From: Actinosynnema sp040640215
GTDB taxonomy: Bacteria; Actinomycetota; Actinomycetes; Mycobacteriales; Pseudonocardiaceae
DNA: 64,000 bases
Direction: 5' to 3'
Assembly (NCBI RefSeq): GCF_040640215.1
Contig: NZ_JBFABG010000009.1
Span: 186,001-250,000, forward strand
Below, piece after piece: positions 51,867-60,300 of this stretch (the stretch's first letter is position 1; every line of letters starts with the position of its first letter). The notes beneath the pieces are model-generated. The model had not been told where the DNA came from. It did not search any database and was given only the letters and a program-made list of their open reading frames with translations. The translations under genes and the position numbers were made by a program.

Positions 51867-53122
51867 AGTTCCCCCAGTTCGTGCCCGGTCAGGACGCGCT
51901 CGCAGCCGTCGAGGCGCACCCGGAACCGGAGGGTCGCGCTGATCCGGTCGGCCAGCGCGGCGTAGGTGGCGTGGTCGGCGACGACGCCGAGCGTGCCGTC
52001 GAGCTCGGCGGTGTGCGTGCCGCCGGGCGCGGTCGCGCCCGGCCGGGCCAGCGGCCGGTACGACGACACCCCGGGCAGCGCCCGCAGCTCCTCGACCCCG
52101 TCGATCGCGACCAGCTCGGCGGGCACTCGCGGCCACACGTGCCGCTGGTGGAACCACACCCGCCCGCGCGGCGCGCGCGGCACGTCCACCGGCTGCCCCA
52201 ACGCGATCCGCCCGGCCACCTCGACCAGCGACCGGCCGGTGACGAACCCGGTCAGCTCGTCGAGGTCCCCGCCCAGCCGGCCGTTGACCTCGATCACCCG
52301 GGGCCCGTCCGGGGTCAGCTTGACCTCGGTGTGGGTCAGCCCGCCGGTCACCCCGCACGCGCCGACCGCGCGGGCCGCCAGCGCGGTCACCTCGGCCTGC
52401 TCGTCGTCGGACAGCGCCGGCGGCCAGAAGTTGCCGCGCTCCCGGAACGGTGGCAGCAGCGGCAGCTTCCCGGTCACCGCGATGTGCTCGACCCGGCCGG
52501 CCACCACCGCGCTCTCCACCGACACGTAGTCGCCGAACGGGGCGGTGTCGCGCCCCCTCAGGTACTCCTCCAGCACGAGCGCGCCACCCGGCTCGAACCC
52601 CGGGCTCCCGCCGGCCAGCAGCGCGGCGGCGATCCGCCCGCCGGTGTCGGCGTCCCGCACCAGGTGGGTGTCGATGCTGCCGCCGCCGTGCGCCGGTTTG
52701 AGCACGGCAGGCAACCCGACCTCGGCGACGGCGTCCGCCCAGTCCCCGGCGCGGGCGACGCGGCGCACCCGGGGCACCGGCACCCCGCCGGCGGCGAGCG
52801 CCCGGCGCTGCGCCCACTTGTCGGTCAACGCCCGCGTGGTGGCCGCGTCGTGGAACGGCAGACCCAGCCGCAACGCCAGGTCGGCGGCCGGCCGCAGCCC
52901 GCGTTCGCTGTAGGTCACGATCCCGGCCGGGCGGTGCCCCGCCAGGGTTTCCGGGGTCGCGACCTCCCCGAACCGGGCCATCAACGGCCGCATCGACCGG
53001 GCGTGCGCGCTGCCGGTGGGCACGAACACCAGCGGGGCCACGTCCAGCAGACCCGCGCCGATCTCGCCGACCGACGCCGCACCCTGGTCGTAGACCACCA
53101 CGAGCGGCCTCACCGGGCACAT
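51863..53122 (-). CDS. ATP-grasp ligase
   Basis: 419 aa. ATP-grasp core: PAVLKPAHGGGSIDTHLV (phosphate-binding loop and Lys), GALVLEEYLRG (adenine-binding hinge), and the metal-binding end TEVKLTPDGPRVIEVNGRLGGD. Such enzymes join a carboxylate, as acyl phosphate, to an amine or thiol. In this operon it could append an amino acid, make a precursor dipeptide, or release the chain as an amide. Its start overlaps the thioesterase stop by 13 bases. Confidence 0.9.
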   Translation of the reverse strand: MCPVRPLVVVYDQGAASVGEIGAGLLDVAPLVFVPTGSAHARSMRPLMARFGEVATPETLAGHRPAGIVTYSERGLRPAADLALRLGLPFHDAATTRALTDKWAQRRALAAGGVPVPRVRRVARAGDWADAVAEVGLPAVLKPAHGGGSIDTHLVRDADTGGRIAAALLAGGSPGFEPGGALVLEEYLRGRDTAPFGDYVSVESAVVAGRVEHIAVTGKLPLLPPFRERGNFWPPALSDDEQAEVTALAARAVGACGVTGGLTHTEVKLTPDGPRVIEVNGRLGGDLDELTGFVTGRSLVEVAGRIALGQPVDVPRAPRGRVWFHQRHVWPRVPAELVAIDGVEELRALPGVSSYRPLARPGATAPGGTHTAELDGTLGVVADHATYAALADRISATLRFRVRLDGCERVLTGHELGEL

Positions 53123-53841
53123 CCCGTGCGCACCACGGCCCCGAACGCCGCCGGGTCGTCGCGGTAGTAGAAGTGGTCACCGGGCAGCACTGCGGTGGCG
53201 AACGGGCCCGTGGTCAGCTCGCCCCACGCCGTGAGGTGCTCCTCCCCGACCCACGGGTCCGCGTCGCCGCCGACGGCCAGCAGCGGCGCGCGCACCGGCC
53301 CGGTGGACCGCGCGTGGCGGGCCAGCACGAGGTAGTCGGCGCGCAGCACCGGGACCACCATGTCCACGGTCTCCGGGCTGGACACCACCTCCGGCAGGTC
53401 GAACCCGTTGCCCGCCAGCTCGCCGAGCCACGCGTCCCGGTCCATCGCCAGCACCTCCGCTTCCCGCAGCAGGGTCAGGTGCGGCGGCCGGGCGGCGGAC
53501 ACCACCAGGTGCGCCACCTCCCGGCCGCGCTCCTCCAGGACCCGGGCGACCTCGTGGCAGAGCACGCCGCCCACGCTGTGCCCGACGAGCACCAGCGGCC
53601 CGGCGGTGTGCCGCACCAGGTCCCCGGCCACCTCCTCGGCCAGCCCGACCAGGCTGGTCGCGTGCGGCTCGGCGGCGCGCGGCCCCCGGCCCGGGTACTG
53701 CACGACGACCGCCGCGTCCGCCACGTGCGGCAGCCAGTCCGCCACCGAGTACGCGCTGCCCCCGCCGAACGGCGCGAGCACCACTCGCGGGGTGCCCCCG
53801 CCGAACTGCCACAGCGAGGGGGCGAGCCGACGCCGGATCAC
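53110..53841 (-). CDS. Type II thioesterase (NRPS editing, GrsT-like)
   Basis: 243 aa, the standard size. Nucleophile serine in LVLVGHSVGGVLCHEVA, an early LAPFGGGSAYSVADW (usual FPxAGG region), a conserved RADYLVL segment, an acid in GGDADPWVG, and the catalytic His in PGDHFYYRDD. It hydrolyses mis-primed or stalled acyl groups from carrier domains. An in-frame GTG at 53880 lies inside the MbtH gene; the GTG at 53841 overlaps the MbtH stop as GTGA, matching the coupling seen across the operon, and is preferred. Confidence 0.92.
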   Translation of the reverse strand: MIRRRLAPSLWQFGGGTPRVVLAPFGGGSAYSVADWLPHVADAAVVVQYPGRGPRAAEPHATSLVGLAEEVAGDLVRHTAGPLVLVGHSVGGVLCHEVARVLEERGREVAHLVVSAARPPHLTLLREAEVLAMDRDAWLGELAGNGFDLPEVVSSPETVDMVVPVLRADYLVLARHARSTGPVRAPLLAVGGDADPWVGEEHLTAWGELTTGPFATAVLPGDHFYYRDDPAAFGAVVRTGCAR

Positions 53842-54014
53842 CCCGACCGCCGCGCGGACAACGGCCGCAGGTCGGTCCACCGGCGCTCGACCTCCGCCAG
53901 GCAGTCCTCCTCCGACCCGCTGAACCCGACCTCGTGCCAGCCCTCCGGCAGCGTCCGGCCGCGCGGCCAGATCGAGTGCTGGTCCTCGTCGTTGCGCACC
54001 ACGTGGTAGGTCAT
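53838..54014 (-). CDS. MbtH-like protein
   Basis: 58 aa, slightly shorter than typical MbtH proteins but with all signature residues: HSIWPRGRTLPEGWHEVGF, then EEDCLAEVERRWTDLRP. MbtH proteins bind adenylation domains and are needed for their folding or activity, so the two A domains in this operon probably depend on it. The ATG overlaps the ABC-transporter stop (ATGA). Confidence 0.95.
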   Translation of the reverse strand: MTYHVVRNDEDQHSIWPRGRTLPEGWHEVGFSGSEEDCLAEVERRWTDLRPLSARRSG

Positions 54015-55684
54015 GCCCCCGCCTTCCGCACCGTGATCACCCGGTCCGCGACGGCGGCCAGGTCTTCGTTGTGCGACACCACGACCCACAGCCCCGGCCA
54101 GCGCACGGGCAGCGTCCGCCACAGCGCCCGCGCGGTCGCCGCGTCCAGCGACGAGTCGCAGTCGTCCACCACGTACACCTCCGCCGGCCGGCACAGCATC
54201 CGCGCCAGCGCGAGCCGCTGCCGCTGCCCGCCGGAGAGCTGCTGGGCACCGCCCGCGCCGACTGGGGTGTCCAGGCCGTCGGGCAGTTCCGGCGAGCCGG
54301 GGGCCAGGTCGACGGCGGCCAGCGCGCGGGCCATCACCGCCTCGTCCACCGCCGGGTCACCCAGCACCAGGTTGTCCCGCACCGTGCCGTCGACGAACCC
54401 CGCGCCCTGGCGGGCGAACCCGACCCGGGGCGAGCGCCACCAGTCGGCGTCGCCGAGCACCTCGCGGCCGTTCCACCGGACGCTGCCGGCCACCGCCGGG
54501 TCCAACCCGATCAGCCCGCGCAGCAGCGTGCTCTTGCCGGTGCCGATCGGCCCGGTCAGCAGGACCACGTCGCCGGGCCGGCCGGTGAACGCCACCGGTT
54601 CGCTGCCGGGCCCGTCGCCGCCGCGCCGCGCCAGCCCGGTCACGGTCAGCTCGGTGAGCGGCGGACCGGCGGGGACCGGCCGGTCGGCGCGGAAACCCCG
54701 CCACAGCTCGCCGATCCGCTCGTGCGACACCTTGGCGTTCTGGTGCCGGGCCACCGCGCGGCCGAAGAAGAAGATCTGCTCGCTGAGCCAGCCGACGTAG
54801 GTCAGGAACAGCGCCAGGTCGCCGATGGTGAACCCGCCGCCCACCAGCCGGGTGCTCACCACGACCAGCACGATCGCGGTCCCGAACATCACGATGTTGC
54901 GGAACAGCCCGGACAGCAGGTCGGTGTACATCTGGTGCCGGGCCTGCACGCCGCGCCGCAGGCCGAACGAGTGCGACAGCTCCTCGACGTGCCAGTCGAC
55001 CCGACCGCCCAGCCGCAGGTCGCGGATGCCGGTGAGCACGTCGGTGATCCGCCCGGCGATGTGGCCCTGCCGCGCGCGGGTGTCGTCGGCCAGCGCGCCG
55101 ACGCGGCGCTTGAGCAGGCCGGCCACCGCGAGCCCGCCGACCATCGGCGCGAGCGCCAGCGTGGTCACCCAGTCCGTGCGCAGCAGCACGACCAGCGCGA
55201 TCACCAGCAGCACCGTGCGGTAGACGAAGTCCGCGCTCCAGCCCAGGAACTCGGCCACCTCGTCGCTGTCGTCGCGGACGCGGTTGAGCACGTCACCGCC
55301 GGACAGGCGCGGGCCGCGCGCGCTGGACCGCCCGGTCGTCGCCGCGACGGCGCGCTCCTTGAGCCGCGCGCTGACCCGGAAGATCAGCGTGAAGTCCAGC
55401 GCCAGTCCGGGCAGCAGCACGAGCGCCCGCGCGGCCATCGCGCCCACCGCCAGCGCGAGCAGCCCCCACGTGCCGGCGTCGGTCGGCGCGGCCACCGCCC
55501 GGTCCAGCAGCGCGCCGATCGCGTAGCCGACCACCAGCGGCAGGCCGTGGACCACCGTCCAGACCAGCAGCGTGCACACGTACAGCGGCGCGAACGCCAC
55601 CCCGAGCCGGGCCAGCGCCCGGACGAAACCCCCGCGGTCGGCCTGCTCGGGCGCGGCGGGGGGCGGTGCGGTCGAGGCGGTCAT
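54011..55684 (-). CDS. ABC exporter, fused membrane and ATPase domains (subunit B)
   Basis: 557 aa. Six helices (for example APLYVCTLLVWTVVHGLPL, VYRTVLLVIALVVLL) precede an ATPase with Walker A GPIGTGKSTLL, signature LSGGQRQRLALAR, Walker B VYVVDDCDSSLD (Asp in place of the usual catalytic Glu) and H-loop SHN. It pairs with the adjacent exporter to form a heterodimer, likely exporting the peptide product. ATG 55684 overlaps the upstream stop (ATGA). Confidence 0.93.
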   Translation of the reverse strand: MTASTAPPPAAPEQADRGGFVRALARLGVAFAPLYVCTLLVWTVVHGLPLVVGYAIGALLDRAVAAPTDAGTWGLLALAVGAMAARALVLLPGLALDFTLIFRVSARLKERAVAATTGRSSARGPRLSGGDVLNRVRDDSDEVAEFLGWSADFVYRTVLLVIALVVLLRTDWVTTLALAPMVGGLAVAGLLKRRVGALADDTRARQGHIAGRITDVLTGIRDLRLGGRVDWHVEELSHSFGLRRGVQARHQMYTDLLSGLFRNIVMFGTAIVLVVVSTRLVGGGFTIGDLALFLTYVGWLSEQIFFFGRAVARHQNAKVSHERIGELWRGFRADRPVPAGPPLTELTVTGLARRGGDGPGSEPVAFTGRPGDVVLLTGPIGTGKSTLLRGLIGLDPAVAGSVRWNGREVLGDADWWRSPRVGFARQGAGFVDGTVRDNLVLGDPAVDEAVMARALAAVDLAPGSPELPDGLDTPVGAGGAQQLSGGQRQRLALARMLCRPAEVYVVDDCDSSLDAATARALWRTLPVRWPGLWVVVSHNEDLAAVADRVITVRKAGA

Positions 55685-57396
55685 CGGGACAGCTCCTCGG
55701 GCTTCTCGGCGAGCGCGGTGATGTCCGCGCCGCGCAGGACGTCGTCCACCCGGCCGTCCACCACCACCGCGACCGCGTCCATCGCGGACAGCGTCGCGGC
55801 CCGGTGGGCGACCATCACCACCGTGCGGTCCTCGGCCAGCCGGCCCAGCAGGGCGGTCCAGCCGCGCTCGGTCTCCGGGTCGAGGCGGGAGGTGCCCTCG
55901 TCCACGATCAGCAGGTCGCTGTGCCGCAGCATCACCCGCGCCCCGGCGAGCACCTGCGCCTCGCCCTCGGACAGCGCGCGACCGCCCGTGCCGACCACGG
56001 TGTCCAGGCCGTCGGGCAGGTCCCGGACCCAGCCCGCGCCCAGCTCGTCGAGCACCCGGTGCACCTCGGCGTCCGGCACGGTGTCGTCGAAGAACGTGAC
56101 GTTCTCCCGCACGGTCGCGGCGAACAGGTGCGCGCGCTGGCTGAGCACCGACACCCGCGCGGCGAACGAGACCGGGTCCACGTCGGCCGCGTCCACCCCG
56201 CCGATCAGCACCCGGCCCTGGTCCGGCCGGGCCAGGCCGCACAGCAGGTTCAGCACCGTGCTCTTGCCCGCCCCGGTCCGCCCCACCACGCCGAGCGCGG
56301 ACCCGGCGGGCACCACGAGGTCGACCCCGTGCAGCACCCGCGCGTCCGAGCCGGGGTAGGCGAAGCCGACGTCGGCGAACCGGACGTCGAGCGGCCCGGC
56401 GGGCAGCGGCCGGCGCGCGCCCTCCGGTTCGGCACCGCCGGTCAGCGACCGCGCGGCCAGGTTGAGCGCCGCCAGCAGTCGCTGCACCAGGTCGACCTGC
56501 GACGACATGTCCTCCAGCGGCTCGCGCAGCCGGTCCACGTACAGGTAGATCATGGTCAGCGTGCCGATGGTGATGCCGCCCTGGCCGAGGAGCTGGAGAC
56601 CCACCCCGAACCCGATGCCGAAGCTCAGCGCGAAGAAGAGCTGGGTCAGCGGCCAGAACGCGCGCCCGCCCACGTAGGCCCGGCGCTCGGCGGTGAGCAG
56701 CTCGCGCAGGTCGCCGTGCAGCCGGCGGGCCGGCCACCCGGACGCGCCCAGCGGCAGCAGGTCGTCCCGCGCGGCCACCGCGTCGCCGACGAACCCGAAG
56801 ATCCGCGCCTTGCGCTCGCGGGCCCGCTCCCACCGCTCCACGGCCAGGTTGGTCAGCTTCACCAGCGCGAACGCGACCACCACGACGAGCAGGGTGATGC
56901 CCAGACCGGCCTGGGGCACGACGGTGAACATGATCACGAGCGTGCCGACGGCCAGCGCGATGTTGCCGACCACCCGGAACCCGGCCTCGGCGATGGCCTC
57001 GCCGATGATGTCGGCGTTGCCCTCCACCTCCTCCAGGGTCTCGCCCTGCGGCCGGCTCTCCACGGCCAGCACCGGCCGGCGGGTCACCACGTGCCGGAAC
57101 ACCCGGGAGCGGATCGCGTCCGCGATGCCCCAGCCGGCGTTCGTGCTCAGGTAGCTGGTCAGCAGCCCGGCCAGGACGCCGACGGCGGCGACCCCGAAGT
57201 AGCCCAGCGCGTAGCCCACCAGCGCGCCGGTCGTGGTCGCCCCCGTGGCGTCGTCCACGTAGGCGCGCACCAGCAGCGGGCCCGCGAGGTCGCACGCGAG
57301 GCTCACCGCGAGAGCGGCGAACGCGCCCCAGATCCCGCCGCGCACGTGCCGCGCGCCCTCGCCGAGCACGCCCCGGCCGGTCACCGTGGAAGTCAT
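55681..57396 (-). CDS. ABC exporter, fused membrane and ATPase domains (subunit A, degenerate signature)
   Basis: 571 aa. The membrane domain (GGIWGAFAALAVSLACDL; LGITLLVVVVAFALVKL) is followed by an ATPase with Walker A GRTGAGKST, Walker B LLIVDEGTSRLD and H-loop VAHR. The signature is degenerate (LSEGEAQ instead of LSGGQ), as in the asymmetric site of heterodimeric exporters. ATG 57396 overlaps the NRPS stop. The pair probably gives export and self-protection for the cluster product. Confidence 0.93.
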   Translation of the reverse strand: MTSTVTGRGVLGEGARHVRGGIWGAFAALAVSLACDLAGPLLVRAYVDDATGATTTGALVGYALGYFGVAAVGVLAGLLTSYLSTNAGWGIADAIRSRVFRHVVTRRPVLAVESRPQGETLEEVEGNADIIGEAIAEAGFRVVGNIALAVGTLVIMFTVVPQAGLGITLLVVVVAFALVKLTNLAVERWERARERKARIFGFVGDAVAARDDLLPLGASGWPARRLHGDLRELLTAERRAYVGGRAFWPLTQLFFALSFGIGFGVGLQLLGQGGITIGTLTMIYLYVDRLREPLEDMSSQVDLVQRLLAALNLAARSLTGGAEPEGARRPLPAGPLDVRFADVGFAYPGSDARVLHGVDLVVPAGSALGVVGRTGAGKSTVLNLLCGLARPDQGRVLIGGVDAADVDPVSFAARVSVLSQRAHLFAATVRENVTFFDDTVPDAEVHRVLDELGAGWVRDLPDGLDTVVGTGGRALSEGEAQVLAGARVMLRHSDLLIVDEGTSRLDPETERGWTALLGRLAEDRTVVMVAHRAATLSAMDAVAVVVDGRVDDVLRGADITALAEKPEELSR

Positions 57397-60300
57397 GCGT
57401 TTCCTGCCTTCGCCGTGTCGGTCCCGGTCTGCTCCGGGTCGAGCTCGTCGATGATGGCGGCCACCAGGGCGTCGATCCGCGCGCGGGGCAGCACGTCCCC
57501 GGCGCACTGCACGCGCACCTCCAGCGCGCCGCCGTGCACGCTGGAGTTCACCGCCACCAGGTGCGGCAGCGGGGCGTCGGCGGGCTTCCACCGGCCCGTT
57601 CCCCCGGTGCCCACGGCGGTGACGGCCGACCCGGTGTCCAAAAAGGACATCTCGCCGTGGTGGTCGAACCGCAGCACCGGGTTCGGCACCCCGCCCAGGG
57701 CGCTGCGGGTCTCCGCACCGCCGAGCGCGCGCAACGCCTCGAAGCCGAACCCCCGGCCGGGCACGGCGCGCAGCAGCGCCTCGGTCTCGGCGGCGTGCTC
57801 GGCGAACCCGCGACCGCGCGAGTGGCGCAGCACGAACGGGAACGAGGTGGTGAACCAGCCGACCGTGCGGCTGACGTCCAGCTCGTCGAAGAGGTCCTCC
57901 CGGCCGTGCCCGCCCAGTTCGACCAGCAGGTCCCGGTCGTCGGGGGACCACCGCTCGGCCGCTCGGCCCAGGTGGGTGAGCAGCCGGGCGGCGGCGGCCG
58001 GGGCGCGCAGGAACCCGGCCGTCCACTCCGGGGTGAACCGGTGGGTCACCTCGACCACCGCGTCGTCCCGGCCGGTGCGGTCGTCCGCGACCAGTTGGCG
58101 CGCGGTCGAGTGGTCGAACGCCAGCCACGCCGCCTGGTCCAGCCGCTCCGGGTGGTCCCGCACCAGCCGGTGCAGGGCCCGTGACCACGCCAGGTACGAC
58201 GACGTGGGCGGGGCGGGCTCGGCACCGGCGAGCAGCGCGGACAGGTCGTCGGTGAGCACGTCCCACGACGGCGCGTCGACCACCAGGTGGTGGACGACGA
58301 ACAGCAGCTCGTCACCGGTCGGCGCGTGGTGCAGGTGCAGCCGGGCGACCGGGCCGCGCGCGAGGTCCAGCCCCCGGTGGCCCTCGTCGGCGTGCGCCTC
58401 CACGCTGCCGAGGTACTCGTGCACCGGCAGGCGCGGATCGCGGGGGAGCGCCTGCCGCCGGCCCGGGAACACCGCGCCCAGCACCGGGTGGCGGTCGAGC
58501 AGCGCGCGCGCCACCCGCTCGGCGTCGGCGCGCGACAGCGGACGGGCCAGGGCGTACCGCACGCCGTGGTTCCAGTGGTCCGGCTCGGCCAGGTCGCGGT
58601 CGAAGAACGACACCTGCGCCGGGGTGAGCGGCGCGCGGTCGGCCAGCCGTTCCCCCGGCAGGGCCGCGATCGCGTCGCGCCACGCGTGCAGCACGGCGGC
58701 GACCTGCGCCGGGTCGTGCCGGCCGGGCACGTGCTCGACGGTGATCACCAGCCGGTCGTCCGCCACGCCGGCGTCGACCTCCCACTCGACGGTCCGGTGC
58801 CCGGCGTCGGCGCGGCGTCGCCCGAGGTCGGCTCCCAGCGTGAACAGGGCGTCGCCGGAGGCCGCGCCGTCGACCCGGCCCAGGTAGTTGAACCCGAGGT
58901 CGGCGGTCACCGGCCGGCCGGTCCGCAGGTGCGCGGCGATGTGCGGGCGGGCGTCGGCGAGGAGGTCGGCGACCTCGTCGGTGGTCACGTCGGCGCGCAC
59001 CGGCAGGGCCACCGGGCCGAACACGGTGAACCACCCCACGGTGCGCTGGACGTCCAGCACGCCGTCCGCCTCGTCGCGGCCGTGGCCCTCCACCTCCACC
59101 ACGACGTGACCCGGCCCGTCCAGCACCCGCCCGAGTGCGGCGAGCAGCACGGCGGGCGTGGTCTGCCGCAGCACCCGGCGGGACAGCTCGGCGGTCAGCA
59201 CCACCTCGGCGACCGCCCGGCGGCCGTAGTGGTTGGGCACCGACTCGTCCACGGCGATCGGCCGCGACCCCGCCGGCAGCTCCGGCGGCACCGGCGTCGG
59301 CAGCCCGGCCGACGCCCGCGCCCACCGCACGAAGGGCTCGGTGCGGTCCGGGAAGGCGGGCGGCACGCCCCGCAGCGCCGCCCGGTAGGCGATTTCCAGG
59401 TCCTCGACCAGGATCAGCCACGACACCTGGTCGACCACCAGGTGGTGCGCGGTGACCAGCAGCCGGTCGGTGCCGACGAGCACCGCCCGGATCAGCGGGC
59501 CGGTCACCAGCGACAGCGCGGCGTGCGCCCGGTCGATCGTGGTCAGGTCGTCGGGTGCGGCCCGCCACAGCAGGTCGTCGGGCACCGGTCCGACGACCTG
59601 GCGGCCGTCCCGGAACCGCACGCGCAGTTGCTCGTGGCGGTGCACCACGGCCCGCAGCGCCCGCCGCGCGGCGTCGAAGTCCAGCGGCTCGGCGGACACC
59701 AGCACGTGCGACTGGTTCCAGTGGTGCGGATCGGTGAAGTCCTGCGCGAAGAACCAGCGCTGCACGGGGGTGAGCGGCGCGTCGCCGCCCTCCGGCTCGG
59801 GTTCGGCCTCGGCGGTCCGCTCGGACACCACGCGGGCCAGCGCGGCGACCGTGGGGTGCTCCAGCAGGTGCCGGGGCCGCACCCCGATCCCGCGCCGGTT
59901 GGCCTGGTGGCTGATCCGGATGCCGACGATCGAATCCCCGCCCAGGGCGAAGAAGTCGTCGTGGACCCCGACCCGGTCGACCCGCAGGTGTTCCGCCCAC
60001 ACCTCGCACAACGCCCGCTCCACGTCCGTGCGCGGCGGTGTGTGCTCGCGCGGCCGGGCGGCCGGGGTGGTGCGCAGCGCCTTGCGGTCGACCTTGCCGT
60101 TGGGCGTGACGGGCAACGCGTCCAGCACGTGGATCTCCGACGGCACCATCCACCCCGGCAGCCGGGCGGCCAGGTGCGCGGTCAGCGCGTCGACGTCGAG
60201 CACGTGGTCCGGCGCGGGCACGGCGAACCCCGCCAACCGCTCCACACCGCCGTCGCGCACCAGTTCCACCGCGCACCTGGCCACGTCCGGCCGAGCCGCC

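Noticed and set aside
53842..53880. Upstream GTG (53880) as the thioesterase start
   Set aside because: It would place 13 codons inside the MbtH gene; the GTG at 53841 overlaps the MbtH stop exactly as at other junctions in the operon.
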